Positions 23,652 to 32,270 of a DNA stretch of 32,941 nt are shown in pieces. Location: the NCBI GenBank assembly GCA_043727195.1, contig JAYSYZ010000128.1, forward strand, positions 1 through 32,941, read 5' to 3'. Made by a program: the position numbers and the translations under genes. The notes under the pieces are model-generated. The model made no database searches. It was not told where the DNA came from and saw nothing but the letters and a program-made list of their open reading frames with translations. The stretch is from JAUYQR01 sp043727195 (lineage in GTDB: Bacteria > Pseudomonadota > Alphaproteobacteria > Rhodobacterales > Rhodobacteraceae). Each line of letters opens with the position of its first letter. Position 1 is the stretch's first letter.

Positions 23652-24407
23652 ATGCTTCGCGACATTGCAACCCGTCTGATCCCGGACCTGCTGTCTGCAA
23701 GCGCGCTTCTCAGCCGCTTGCCGCTGCCCAACCACCCCCACCGCGGGGCGGCCTCTGCCTGGGCCTGGCCGGTGGTCGGTGCCGCGCTTGGTGCCCTCGC
23801 CGCCACCGCAGCCAGCCTTGGCCTGATGCTGGGTCTGCCCCCCGGCGTGACGGCCGCTGCCACGCTGGCCAGCCTTGCCCTGCTGACCGGCGCCTTGCAC
23901 GAAGACGGCCTTGCTGACAGCGCCGACGGCCTTTTCGGCGGGTGGACAAGGGAGCGGCGGCTGGAGATCATGAAGGATAGCCGCATCGGCAGCTATGGCA
24001 TGCTGGCGCTGCTGCTGGTGACGCTGGCCCGCTGGTCGGCGCTGACCACCATCCTTGCGGCGGGCCAGCATTGGCCCGCCCTTATTGCAGCCAGTGCACT
24101 CGGCCGTGCGCCCATGGCGCTGATCATGGCGATCCTGCCCAACGCGCGCGGCACCGGCCTCAGCCACACCACCGGCGCGCCATCCCTTGCCACCGCACTG
24201 ACCGGAACCGGCATCGCCACGGCATTGGCGCTTGCTCTGACCGGCACTGCCGCACTTCTGATGCTAGCGCTGGCCGCCGCCACCACCACCGCCCTCGCCC
24301 TCTCGGCGCGCAAACGGATCGGCGGCCAGACAGGCGACATTCTGGGCGCTGCGCAACAGCTGGCCGATGCCGCCTGCCTTGCCGCGCTGGCGACAGCGCT
24401 TGCCTGA
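23652..24407 (+). CDS. cobS: adenosylcobinamide-GDP ribazoletransferase (cobalamin synthase)
   Basis: A 251-residue polytopic membrane enzyme (CobV in the older nomenclature) that joins alpha-ribazole (phosphate) to adenosylcobinamide-GDP, the last joining step of cobalamin assembly. The signature acidic motif is ALHEDGLADSADGLFGGW, followed by RLEIMKDSRIGSYGMLALLL. The N-terminal SRLPLP and about six hydrophobic stretches also fit. ATG 23652 gives the family-typical short N-terminus before SALLSRLPLP. An in-frame ATG at 23598 would add 18 residues, but it lies in the left arm of the inverted repeat. The C-terminal KRIGGQTGDILGAAQQLADA is well conserved. Confidence 0.93.
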   Translation: MLRDIATRLIPDLLSASALLSRLPLPNHPHRGAASAWAWPVVGAALGALAATAASLGLMLGLPPGVTAAATLASLALLTGALHEDGLADSADGLFGGWTRERRLEIMKDSRIGSYGMLALLLVTLARWSALTTILAAGQHWPALIAASALGRAPMALIMAILPNARGTGLSHTTGAPSLATALTGTGIATALALALTGTAALLMLALAAATTTALALSARKRIGGQTGDILGAAQQLADAACLAALATALA

Positions 24408-24496
24408 ACAGCGGCAGCATGGCGCAGCATTGCCACCTCTGGCCTTTGCCGCCCCACCGCGATACATCCTCGGCAAGCAATGACCGGACCCCCGCC

Positions 24497-25579
24497 ATGA
24501 CCGATTTCTCGGATGCCATCTCCTCGACCGAAGACATCATCGAAGACGCCCGCAATGGCCGGATGTTCATCCTCGTGGATCATGAGGACCGCGAGAATGA
24601 GGGCGACCTCGTGATCCCCGCCCAGATGTGCACGCCCTCTGCTGTCAACTTCATGGCGACGCACGGGCGCGGCCTGATCTGCCTTGCGCTGCCCGCCGCC
24701 AGGATCGAGGCGCTTGGCCTGCCGTTGATGAGCCCGAAAAACTCTTCCCGCCACGAGACCGCCTTTACCCTGTCGATCGAGGCGCGCGAGGGTGTGACCA
24801 CGGGCATTTCCGCCGCTGACCGCGCCCGCACCGTTTCTGTTGCCATTGACCCCACCAAAGGGGCCGCCGACATTGCCACCCCCGGCCACGTCTTTCCGCT
24901 GCGTGCCCGTGACGGCGGCGTACTGGTCCGGGCAGGCCATACCGAAGCGGCAGTGGATGTCAGCCGCCTGGCGGGACTGAACCCCTCCGGTGTGATCTGC
25001 GAAATCATGAATGATGACGGCAGCATGGCGCGTCTGCCCGACCTGATCGCCTTCGCGCAAAGACATGGGCTGAAGATCGGTACCATTTCCGATCTGATCG
25101 CCTACCGTCGCCGCCACGACAACCTGATCTCGGAAAAATCCGTCGGCGCGGTCCGGTCGGAACATGGCGGCGACTGGCTGATGCGGGTTTATTCCGACGA
25201 GACGCATGGCGATGACCACGTGGTGCTGACCAAGGGCGATCTGACGGCCCCCGGCGCGGTGCTGGTGCGGGTGCATGCGCTGAACCCGCTTGAGGATGTG
25301 CTGGGCATCGGCGGCGCGGGCGAATTGCCGCGCGCGATGCGCCTGATTGCCACCGAAGGCCGCGGCGTCGTTGTCCTTCTGCGCGACACCACGATGAAGC
25401 TGATCGAACCCGGCGAACATTCCCCCCAGACGCTGCGCCAATACGGCCTTGGGGCGCAGATCCTTTCATCGCTCGGCCTGTCGGAAATCACCCTCGTCAC
25501 CAACTCACAGGCCCCGCGCATCGTCGGGCTTGACGCCTATGGTCTGTCGATCGCAGGCACCCGCCCGATCCCGGAGTGA
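24497..25579 (+). CDS. ribB: 3,4-dihydroxy-2-butanone-4-phosphate synthase with degenerate GTP cyclohydrolase II-like half (RibBX type)
   Basis: A 360-residue protein. The N-terminal half is a complete DHBP synthase: DHEDRENEGDLVIPAQ, THGRGLICLALP, SSRHETAFTLSIEAREGVTT and GHVFPLRARDGGVLVRAGHT. It converts ribulose 5-phosphate to the four-carbon riboflavin precursor. The C-terminal half has the RibA fold pattern but lacks the zinc cysteines: where RibA has a C..D..GS.RCDC motif, this has HALNPLEDVLGIGGAG. So GTP cyclohydrolase activity is not expected and a separate ribA should exist elsewhere. Such RibBX hybrids are described as widespread in Proteobacteria. ribH begins 3 bp after the stop. 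No FMN riboswitch fits the 89-bp upstream gap. Confidence 0.93.
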   Translation: MTDFSDAISSTEDIIEDARNGRMFILVDHEDRENEGDLVIPAQMCTPSAVNFMATHGRGLICLALPAARIEALGLPLMSPKNSSRHETAFTLSIEAREGVTTGISAADRARTVSVAIDPTKGAADIATPGHVFPLRARDGGVLVRAGHTEAAVDVSRLAGLNPSGVICEIMNDDGSMARLPDLIAFAQRHGLKIGTISDLIAYRRRHDNLISEKSVGAVRSEHGGDWLMRVYSDETHGDDHVVLTKGDLTAPGAVLVRVHALNPLEDVLGIGGAGELPRAMRLIATEGRGVVVLLRDTTMKLIEPGEHSPQTLRQYGLGAQILSSLGLSEITLVTNSQAPRIVGLDAYGLSIAGTRPIPE

Positions 25580-25582
25580 ACC

Positions 25583-26083
25583 ATGGCCACCGCTGAAATC
25601 CACTATACCCTTCCGTTGCCCGGCTTTGACAAACCGGTCAAGCTGCTGATCGTTGTCGCGCCCTATTACCGCGACATCGCCGACAAGCTGATCATGGGCG
25701 CCAAGGCCACCGCCGCTGCCGCCAAGGCCGAAGTTGACCTGATTGAGGTGCCCGGCGCATTCGAAATACCCACCGCCATCGCCATGGCCGAACGACTGGC
25801 AAAATACGACGGCTACGTCGCCCTTGGCTGCGTGATCCGGGGCGAGACGACGCATTATGAGACGGTTTGCAACGACAGCAGCCGCGCTATTAGCCTGCTG
25901 GGCCTGCAAGGTGCCTGCATCGGCAACGGCATCCTGACGGTCGAGAACCGCGCCCAGGCCGAGGTTCGCGCCGACCCCGCCGGGCAGGACAAGGGCGGCG
26001 GTGCCGCAGCGGCGGCCTTGCACCTTGTGGCTCTTTCGCGCACATGGGCCGCGACCACCAAGGGAATTGGCTTTCGCCCATGA
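25583..26083 (+). CDS. ribH: 6,7-dimethyl-8-ribityllumazine synthase
   Basis: A 166-residue lumazine synthase that condenses the RibB product with 5-amino-6-ribitylaminouracil, the penultimate step of riboflavin synthesis. Motifs: VPGAFEIPTAI (substrate binding), LGCVIRGETTHYETVCNDSS with the catalytic His of THYE, and GNGILTVENRAQAEVRA. Length is normal for the family, which forms pentamers or 60-mers. It follows ribB by 3 bp and precedes nusB by 10 bp, the common alphaproteobacterial ribB-ribH-nusB order. Confidence 0.96.
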   Translation: MATAEIHYTLPLPGFDKPVKLLIVVAPYYRDIADKLIMGAKATAAAAKAEVDLIEVPGAFEIPTAIAMAERLAKYDGYVALGCVIRGETTHYETVCNDSSRAISLLGLQGACIGNGILTVENRAQAEVRADPAGQDKGGGAAAAALHLVALSRTWAATTKGIGFRP

Positions 26084-26093
26084 AAACCGAATC

Positions 26094-26552
26094 ATGAAGT
26101 CAGACCGGCGCCAGATGAAATCCGCCGCCCGGCTTTACGCCGTGCAGGCGCTGTTCCAGATGGAAGTGTCTGGCCAGACGGTCGAAGCCGTGACGCAAGA
26201 GTTCGAGACCCACCGCTTCGGTGCCACCTACGAAGAGGGTGAATTTGCCGAAGGCAATGTCGACCATTTCCGCGCCGTGGTGGCAGCCGCCGTCAACTGG
26301 CAGGCCAGAATTGATCAGCTGACCGACCGTGCGCTGGTGGCGGCGTGGCCGATCGAACGGATCGACCCGGTGTTGCGCGCCCTGTTCCGTGCAGCGGGGG
26401 CCGAAATCGTGGATCTGTCCACACCGCCGAAAGTGGCGATCACCGAATATGTCGATGTCGCCAAAGCCTTCTTCCCCGATGGCAAGGAACCGAAATTCGT
26501 CAACGCGGTTCTGGATCACATGGCGCATGAGGCCAAGCCGGACGCTTTCTAA
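26094..26552 (+). CDS. nusB: transcription antitermination factor NusB
   Basis: A 152-residue all-helical RNA-binding protein. The N-terminus (RRQMKSAARLYAVQALFQME) has the Arg-rich and ARxxAVQALYQ pattern. The C-terminal half shows PIERIDPVLRALFRAAGAEI and VAITEYVDVAKAFFPDGKEP, then FVNAVLDHMA, all family hallmarks. NusB with S10 (NusE) binds boxA and prevents premature termination in rRNA operons. The ATG at 26094 lies 10 bp after ribH; weak SD-like purines (GAAAACCGAA) precede it. Co-transcription with riboflavin genes is widely conserved. Confidence 0.95.
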   Translation: MKSDRRQMKSAARLYAVQALFQMEVSGQTVEAVTQEFETHRFGATYEEGEFAEGNVDHFRAVVAAAVNWQARIDQLTDRALVAAWPIERIDPVLRALFRAAGAEIVDLSTPPKVAITEYVDVAKAFFPDGKEPKFVNAVLDHMAHEAKPDAF

Positions 26553-26596
26553 CGCGGCAACCGCACCCGAGAAGCGACTGCAAATGACTGGTCACC

Positions 26597-26614
26597 GCGG
26601 CCGCTCGCGGCCGC
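26597..26614 (+). terminator. possible terminator hairpin of the ribB-ribH-nusB operon
   Basis: GCGGCCG-CTCG-CGGCCGC forms a 7-bp all-GC stem with a four-base loop, 44 bp after the nusB stop, followed by TTGTGTCGCT. The tail is only partly U-rich, so efficiency is uncertain, but it is the only strong hairpin between nusB and the converging hydrolase gene. Confidence 0.5.
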
Positions 26615-26703
26615 TTGTGTCGCTCCCGCGCTAAGCACGGCAGGCAAATGGCGGTTTTTCGGCCCCTTCCGCGATGGCAATCGACAACACAGGCGGGGAT
26701 CGC

Positions 26704-27633
26704 TCAGCGGTTCGCGTCGAACAAGGCCGCCGCCCGGTCGAAGAACCGCATTCTGACGGCCGCCGTCTCCATCATGATCTCATGCTCGGCCCCTGGATAA
26801 AGGTCCAGTTGCCCCGCCCCCCAGCCCGCCATGCGCAGATGCACCGGTGCCGGGTCCACCACCTTTTCCGCCGTGCCCAGGGCCGTGATCGTGGGCACCC
26901 CCGGAGCAGGCTGCATTGCCAGCGACGCACATTCGGTCAACGCCGCGCGCAGCCAGGCCAGCGACGGCCCGCCCAAGGACAGCTCAGGATGCGCAACCAC
27001 CTGCGCGTGCATGTAATCCCACATCCCGCGATCCGTCGTCAGCACATTCCCTTCGAACGGCGCTTCCAGCAGATAGGTGTTTGCGCCCGTCCCCGGCGCA
27101 TAGCGATGCGCCATGCCAAATATCCCCGACACCGCCGTCACCATCTGCGCTACCGGGCGCAGCCAGGCGGCCATGGAAATCCCCCACATCGGTGCCGAAA
27201 ACACCGCTGCGCGAAACGGCAGGCCCCGCATCAGCCCGCGCAACCCGATGCAGCCGCCCATCGAATGCGCCATCAGATAGCGTGGCTCGGGCAGCCAGGT
27301 CCGGTCGGCCTCGGCCAGCATCGCATCCAGATCCGCCTGATAATCGGCGAAATCATCGACATGCCCGATCATCGGATCCGCCTTTGCCCGGTCAGCCAGC
27401 CCCTGACCGCGCCAGTCGATGGTGATCACCGAATAGCCCCGGGCCACCAGATCGCCCGCCGCGCGGCCATATTTCTCGACGCATTCGGTGCGGCCCGGCA
27501 ACAACACCACGGTTCCCTTGTCGCCCGAATTCCAGCTGGTTACCCGGATCCGCGCGCCTTCCGGCATCAGCCAGACCGACCGCGCCCCCGGGGGGGCATC
27601 TGCCAAAGCGGCAAAGAACGGTGCCTCGCTCAC
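26704..27633 (-). CDS. alpha/beta hydrolase (PldB-like / serine aminopeptidase S33-type)
   Basis: A 309-residue hydrolase with the lysophospholipase-L2-like pattern: WNSGDKGTVVLLPGRTECVE, GYSVITIDWRGQGLADRA, nucleophile elbow LMAHSMGGCIGLRG (Ser124), probable Asp260 in GTAEKVVDP and His284 in YPGAEHEIMMETA. No signal peptide, so it is cytoplasmic or peripheral. Typical substrates are lysophospholipids or monoglycerides; the exact one cannot be told. The GTG start overlaps the TGA of the upstream SCP2 gene (GTGA), so expression is coupled to a putative lipid-binding protein, which supports a lipid-related role. Confidence 0.9.
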   Translation of the reverse strand: MSEAPFFAALADAPPGARSVWLMPEGARIRVTSWNSGDKGTVVLLPGRTECVEKYGRAAGDLVARGYSVITIDWRGQGLADRAKADPMIGHVDDFADYQADLDAMLAEADRTWLPEPRYLMAHSMGGCIGLRGLMRGLPFRAAVFSAPMWGISMAAWLRPVAQMVTAVSGIFGMAHRYAPGTGANTYLLEAPFEGNVLTTDRGMWDYMHAQVVAHPELSLGGPSLAWLRAALTECASLAMQPAPGVPTITALGTAEKVVDPAPVHLRMAGWGAGQLDLYPGAEHEIMMETAAVRMRFFDRAAALFDANR

Positions 27634-27917
27634 CCCAGAACCGACCCGAGCTTCATCGCCAGCCCCATGTTGCCATCGACCGACAGTTTGCCCTGCATGA
27701 AGGCCGCCGTCGCATTCAGATCGCCGTCGAGAATTGCCCGGAACACGTCGGCGTCAGCCGTCAGCGTCACATCCGCAGCCTCATCTGCGGCGCGCACACC
27801 CTCGGGATCAAGCATGATTGCGCCCTCGCCCGTGATGACAAACTTGGCCACCCCATCGAAACCGCCCGACAATTTAGCGCTCAGGGCCATTACGGCCGCG
27901 TCTAACATCTCGCTCAT
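27630..27917 (-). CDS. SCP2 sterol-binding domain protein
   Basis: A 95-residue single SCP2 domain: AKFVITGEGAIMLDPEGVRA, ADVTLTADADVFRAILDGDL, and the closing FMQGKLSVDGNMGLAMKLGS are typical. SCP2 domains have a hydrophobic tunnel that binds fatty-acyl chains or other lipids; small bacterial ones have no fixed role. GGAG precedes ATG 27917 at a good distance; a TTG one codon earlier is less likely. The last four bases overlap the GTG of the alpha/beta hydrolase gene. Confidence 0.9.
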   Translation of the reverse strand: MSEMLDAAVMALSAKLSGGFDGVAKFVITGEGAIMLDPEGVRAADEAADVTLTADADVFRAILDGDLNATAAFMQGKLSVDGNMGLAMKLGSVLG

Positions 27918-27982
27918 CAAAGTCTCTCCTTCGTGACCCTGCGGGCACTGGCAATCCGGCGCGGATCAGCTACGTTCCTGTT

Positions 27983-28546
27983 ATGAATGCGTGGCACAAC
28001 TTTCTCAATCGTATCGTTGCGGCATTTGTGCTGCTATTGGTGACTTGCAGCCTATCCATGGCGCAAGACACGGCCAAACTTGATGACCTGTTCACCCGCC
28101 TGCAGAAGGCCGAGGCGGAAGAGGCGGGGCGCATCGAAAGCGAGATCTGGATTGAATGGTCCAAGTCAGGGTCGCCCGCCATGGACCTGCTGCTGCAGCG
28201 CGGTCGCGACGCCATGGCCAATGGCGACAACAAAACCGCAATCGAGCATTTCACCGCCATCATCGACCACTCTCCCGAATTCGCCGAAGCGTGGAATGCC
28301 CGCGCCACGGCCTATTTCAACGCGGGCGAATTCGGCCCGTCGGTGGCTGACATCGCGCATGTCCTGACGCTCAATCCGCGGCACTTCGGCGCGCTGTCCG
28401 GGCTTGGCATGATATTGGAGGAAAGCGGCAAGACTGAACGCGCGCTGGAGGTTTACAAAAGTGCGCTGACGCTGCATCCCCATCTGGAAGGTGTCAGCGA
28501 CGCCGTCGAACGGCTCGAGACCGAAGCCGAGGGGCAGGAGCTTTAA
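27983..28546 (+). CDS. exported tetratricopeptide-repeat protein
   Basis: A 187-residue protein with an N-terminal signal-like segment (residues about 10-27, RIVAAFVLLLVTCSLSMAQ; cleavage after SMA or a retained anchor). Three TPR-like units follow: LLLQRGRDAMANGDNKTAIE, AWNARATAYFNAGEFGPSVA and ALSGLGMILEESGKTERALE. TPRs mediate protein contacts, here probably in the periplasm. No partner is evident. It lies 5 bp ahead of the helicase gene and is likely co-transcribed, but its predicted location makes a physical link with the cytoplasmic helicase unlikely. Confidence 0.85.
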   Translation: MNAWHNFLNRIVAAFVLLLVTCSLSMAQDTAKLDDLFTRLQKAEAEEAGRIESEIWIEWSKSGSPAMDLLLQRGRDAMANGDNKTAIEHFTAIIDHSPEFAEAWNARATAYFNAGEFGPSVADIAHVLTLNPRHFGALSGLGMILEESGKTERALEVYKSALTLHPHLEGVSDAVERLETEAEGQEL

Positions 28547-28551
28547 TTCTC

Positions 28552-31464
28552 ATGGACGCGACCCGGCGGGTAACGGCGGTCCTTGGGCCGACGAACACCG
28601 GCAAAACTCATTTCGCCATCGAACGAATGCTGGTGCATCGCACCGGCGTGATCGGCCTGCCGCTGCGCCTGCTTGCGCGCGAGGTTTATGACCGGATCGT
28701 TGCCCTTCGCGGCCCCTCTGTCGTGGCGCTGGTCACCGGCGAGGAACGCATCGTGCCGGACCGCACCCAGTATTGGGTCTGCACGGTAGAGGCGATGCCG
28801 CTGGAAATCGGTGCCGATTTCGTTGCGGTGGACGAAATTCAGCTCTGTGCCGACCCAGACCGAGGCCATGTCTTTACTGACCGCCTTTTGCGCGCGCGCG
28901 GTTTGCTGGAAACGCTGTTCATCGGCTCCGACACCATGCGCAGCGCCATCGCAGCGCTGATTCCGCATGTCACATTCGTCAAGCGCGACCGGTTTTCCAC
29001 CCTCACCTACTCGGGCTCGAAAAAGATCAGCCGGATGCCGCCACGTTCGGCTATCGTCGGCTTTTCGGTGGAAAATGTCTACGCCATCGCCGAATTGATC
29101 CGCCGGCAGAAGGGCGGCTGCGCCGTTGTGATGGGTGCGCTTTCCCCGCGCACCCGCAACGCGCAGGTGGCGCTCTACCAGAACGGTGACGTTGACTACC
29201 TGGTTGCCACCGATGCCATCGGCATGGGGCTGAACCTTGATATCAAGCACGCCGCCTTTTCTGCTACCGCAAAATTCGACGGTCGCCGGATGCGCGCGCT
29301 GACGCCACAGGAACTGGCGCAGATCGCCGGTCGCGCCGGTCGCCATACTGAGGACGGCACTTTCGGCGTGACGGGCGAGGCGCGCCCCTTCGATAAAGAC
29401 GTAATCGAAGCTATCGAAAACCACCGCTTTGCCCCGGTCAAGAAACTGCACTGGCGCAACGCCGCGCTTGAATTCGGCAGTGCTGACCGCCTGATCCGCA
29501 GCCTCGAATCCCCCTCCTCAGACGACTGGCTGACCCGCGCCCGCGACGCCGATGATCTTCTGGCGTTGAAAACCCTGTCCGACCTGCCCGAGGTCCGCGA
29601 CAAGCTGACCGATGCCAAACGCGTGCAGCTGCTGTGGGACGTTTGCCGCATCCCCGATTTTCGCAATACCACCGGCCCCGAACATGCAACCCTGCTGACC
29701 CGCATCTTTGAATTTTTGGTGGGGCGCGGACTCGGAGGTGGGCGAATTCCCTCCGACTGGCTGGCTCAGGCGATCCAGCGCATCGACAAGACCGACGGTG
29801 ATATTGATACTTTATCGCGTCGTCTTGCCTATATCCGCACGTGGACTTACATCGCCCAGCGGAAAAACTGGGTGGAAGACGAAAGCCATTGGCGGGGCGA
29901 GACGCGCGCTGTAGAAGACCGGCTGTCAGATGCGCTACATACGGCGCTTACACAACGATTTGTCGACCGGCGGACGAGTGTCCTCCTCCGCCGGTTGAAA
30001 CAGAAGGAGGTCCTCGTGGCCGAAGTTAACGACAAGGGCGAAGTGACGGTTGAGGGCGAATTCGTCGGCCGGCTTGAAGGGTTCCGATTCCGCCAGGATG
30101 TCTCGGCCACGCCGGATGCCGCGCGCACATTGGCGCAAGCCGCCATTCTGGCGCTGAAGCCTGAATTTCATCTCCGTGCCGACCGTTTCTACAACGCGCC
30201 GGACACCGAACTTGATTTTACCGAACAGGGTGGCCTCATGTGGGGCACCAACGCGATCGGCAAACTGATCAAGGGTGCCGAACCCGCAAAACCGCTGGTC
30301 GAAGCCTTCGTCGACGCCGAGGCCGGGCCAGAAGTTGTCGAAAAGGTCCGCCGCCGCCTGCAGCACTTCATCGACCGCAAGGTTGCCGCTCAGTTCGAAC
30401 CATTGCTTGCCATGGGACGGGACGAGGCGCTGACCGGTCTTGCCCGCGGCTTCGCCTTCCGCCTGTCCGAAGCGATGGGCGTGCTGCCGCGCGATGCGGT
30501 GGCCAATGAGGTCAAGGAACTGGATCAGGAAGCACGCGGGGCGCTACGCAAGCACGGCGTCCGCTTTGGCCAGTTCACCGTCTTTTTGCCGCTTCTGCTG
30601 AAACCGGCACCAACGCGGCTGCGCCTTGTCCTTTGGTCGCTATATAACGGCCTGCAGGAATTTCCTGAAAGCCCGCCGCCGGGCCTTGTCACCATCCCGA
30701 ACATACCCGATGTGCCGAAACAGCATTACACGCTGGCCGGCTACCATCCCGCAGGTACCCGCGCGATCCGGATCGACATGTTGGAAAGGCTGGCGGATAT
30801 CCTGCGCACCAAGGACAGCCGCGTGGGGTTCGAGGCGACCCCAGACATGCTGTCGATCACAGGCATGACGCTGGACCAGTTTTCCGATCTGATGGCAGGC
30901 CTCGGCTACAAGGGCGAAAAGGGCGAACGCGCCAAGGTAAAGGTGGTGGAACCTCCGAAAGCGCCACAGATTTCCGAAGAAGCCGCCGCCGCGATTGCAG
31001 CAGGCCAGCCGATCCCGGAAGAGATTTCGATCCTCGCCCCGCCGCCGGAACCGGTAACAGAAGCCGAGCCGGCAGCGCCCGAGATGGAGGCGTTCTATAC
31101 CTTTACCTGGGCCCCCAAGCCCCGCTTCCAGCGCCCCGAACGCGCCCCTCGGCCCGAACGCACCCCCCGGCCTGAGCGGAAACCGCAGGCCGATGGCGAG
31201 GCCACGCCGCAGGGTGATCGTCCGCAAAGCGAACGTGCACAAGTTGGGCGCCCGCCAGGCGAACGCCGCGACCGCAAGCCGCAGGGCAAACCCGGTGACG
31301 GCAAGCCTTACAAAGGCAAGGGTGAATTGCGCGGCGACCACAAGGGCAAGCCGCCCCAGCAAGATAAAAAGCCGATCTACGAGGCGCGCCCGCCGCGCCC
31401 CGAAAAGCCGATTGATCCGGACAATCCTTTCGCCGTGCTGATGGTGCTCAAAACCAAGGTTTAA
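28552..31464 (+). CDS. SUV3-like DExH-type RNA helicase with basic C-terminal tail
   Basis: A 970-residue superfamily 2 helicase. Motif I is GPTNTGKTH (12-20), motif II DEIQ (94-97; the SUV3-type variant of DExH), and motif VI QIAGRAGRH (about 256-264). The GLPLRLLAREVYDR block after motif I and the VATDAIGMGLNLDIKH block are SUV3 hallmarks. SUV3 is the helicase of the mitochondrial RNA degradosome; alphaproteobacterial homologues are uncharacterised. After the helicase core (to about 600) come a conserved C-region with GLVTIPNIPDVPKQHY and an Ala/Pro/Glu linker. The tail from about 860 carries RPER-type repeats, many Lys/Arg/Gly and ends DNPFAVLMVLK, probably an RNA-binding tail. The S4-domain gene starts 4 bp after the stop. 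Confidence 0.92.
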   Translation: MDATRRVTAVLGPTNTGKTHFAIERMLVHRTGVIGLPLRLLAREVYDRIVALRGPSVVALVTGEERIVPDRTQYWVCTVEAMPLEIGADFVAVDEIQLCADPDRGHVFTDRLLRARGLLETLFIGSDTMRSAIAALIPHVTFVKRDRFSTLTYSGSKKISRMPPRSAIVGFSVENVYAIAELIRRQKGGCAVVMGALSPRTRNAQVALYQNGDVDYLVATDAIGMGLNLDIKHAAFSATAKFDGRRMRALTPQELAQIAGRAGRHTEDGTFGVTGEARPFDKDVIEAIENHRFAPVKKLHWRNAALEFGSADRLIRSLESPSSDDWLTRARDADDLLALKTLSDLPEVRDKLTDAKRVQLLWDVCRIPDFRNTTGPEHATLLTRIFEFLVGRGLGGGRIPSDWLAQAIQRIDKTDGDIDTLSRRLAYIRTWTYIAQRKNWVEDESHWRGETRAVEDRLSDALHTALTQRFVDRRTSVLLRRLKQKEVLVAEVNDKGEVTVEGEFVGRLEGFRFRQDVSATPDAARTLAQAAILALKPEFHLRADRFYNAPDTELDFTEQGGLMWGTNAIGKLIKGAEPAKPLVEAFVDAEAGPEVVEKVRRRLQHFIDRKVAAQFEPLLAMGRDEALTGLARGFAFRLSEAMGVLPRDAVANEVKELDQEARGALRKHGVRFGQFTVFLPLLLKPAPTRLRLVLWSLYNGLQEFPESPPPGLVTIPNIPDVPKQHYTLAGYHPAGTRAIRIDMLERLADILRTKDSRVGFEATPDMLSITGMTLDQFSDLMAGLGYKGEKGERAKVKVVEPPKAPQISEEAAAAIAAGQPIPEEISILAPPPEPVTEAEPAAPEMEAFYTFTWAPKPRFQRPERAPRPERTPRPERKPQADGEATPQGDRPQSERAQVGRPPGERRDRKPQGKPGDGKPYKGKGELRGDHKGKPPQQDKKPIYEARPPRPEKPIDPDNPFAVLMVLKTKV

Positions 31465-31467
31465 CGC

Positions 31468-31779
31468 TTGCCCGGGCCCTCGGGCAAAGCCACCCCCCCT
31501 GCCGCGCCGAAACTTCGGCTCGACAAATGGCTCTGGCAGGCACGTTTCTGCAAGTCACGCGCCCTTGCCGCCGCTCTGATCGGCGAGGGTCACCTTCGCG
31601 TCAACGGCATGCCAACCACCCGTTCCGGCCGCGAGATCGGCCCGGGTGACGTGCTGACCTTTCCGCAGGGCCACCAGATCCGCGTGGTCCGGGTCGTCGC
31701 ACTCAGCTACCGGCGCGGCCCTGCCACCGAGGCACAGGCGCTTTACCGCGACCTTGCGGCACCAAGCCCGCTTGAATGA
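31468..31779 (+). CDS. S4-domain RNA-binding protein (HslR/Hsp15-like)
   Basis: A 103-residue protein made of one S4 domain: LRLDKWLWQARFCKSRALAA, then LIGEGHLRVNGMPTTRSGRE and PGDVLTFPQGHQIRVVRVV. It resembles E. coli HslR (Hsp15), which binds 50S subunits with a stalled nascent chain. The start is a TTG at 31468 with AAGG 8 nt upstream, inside the end of the helicase gene; no in-frame ATG or GTG precedes the domain. Tight coupling to an RNA helicase suggests a shared role in RNA or ribosome handling, as inference. Confidence 0.88.
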   Translation: MPGPSGKATPPAAPKLRLDKWLWQARFCKSRALAAALIGEGHLRVNGMPTTRSGREIGPGDVLTFPQGHQIRVVRVVALSYRRGPATEAQALYRDLAAPSPLE

Positions 31780-31828
31780 TCGGACCGGCTGATTTAGTCA
31801 GCAGCAACGGCTAGTGACGAGGCTTTCC

Positions 31829-32167
31829 ATGACCTACGTGGTGATCGACAACTGCATTGCCTGCAAATACACCGACTGCGTCGAAGTCTGTCCTGTCGAC
31901 TGCTTTTACGAAGGCGAAAACATGCTGGTCATCCACCCGGATGAATGCATCGACTGCGGCGTATGCGAACCGGAATGCCCCGCCGACGCAATCCGCCCGG
32001 ATACCGAACCGGACATGGATGCCTGGGTTACCTTCAATCGCAAATATTCGCTGCAATGGCCGGTGATCGTGACCAAAAAGGATCCGATGCCCGAAGCCGA
32101 GGCGCGCGATGGCGAGGTGGGCAAACGCGACAAGTACTTTTCGGAAAATCCCGGCAAGGGTGGCTGA
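31829..32167 (+). CDS. fdxA: 7Fe (3Fe-4S/4Fe-4S) ferredoxin FdxA
   Basis: A 112-residue ferredoxin like Azotobacter FdI. By that numbering shifted by one, Cys9, Cys17 and Cys50 would hold the 3Fe-4S cluster. Cys21, Cys40, Cys43 and Cys46 (in ECIDCGVCEPEC) would hold the 4Fe-4S cluster. Cys12 and Cys25 are the extra cysteines seen in this family. The C-terminal extension (YSLQWPVIVTKKDP onward) is typical. It transfers electrons at low potential in the cytoplasm; the partner is not known. ATG 31829 has GAGG upstream; a GTG five codons earlier is less likely. fdxA next to carD is a common Rhodobacteraceae arrangement. Confidence 0.95.
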   Translation: MTYVVIDNCIACKYTDCVEVCPVDCFYEGENMLVIHPDECIDCGVCEPECPADAIRPDTEPDMDAWVTFNRKYSLQWPVIVTKKDPMPEAEARDGEVGKRDKYFSENPGKGG

Positions 32168-32243
32168 AGTATCCAACCGATTCGCCAATGCAGTCCCGGC
32201 GATTCGGCCACCGTTCGGATTTCGGTAACATTTCAGTGCGTCC

Positions 32244-32260
32244 TGCCTGCTTTGCAGGCA
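32244..32260 (+). terminator. 7-bp perfect hairpin in the fdxA 3' region (no U tract)
   Basis: TGCCTGC-TTT-GCAGGCA is a perfect stem 77 bp after the fdxA stop. The bases that follow (TCCAGCGC) are not U-rich, so it is more likely a 3'-end stabiliser than an intrinsic terminator. Confidence 0.4.
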
Positions 32261-32270
32261 TCCAGCGCAG

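Noticed and set aside
24408..24496. FMN riboswitch before ribB
   Set aside because: The 89-bp gap is too short and lacks the conserved RFN-element helices.
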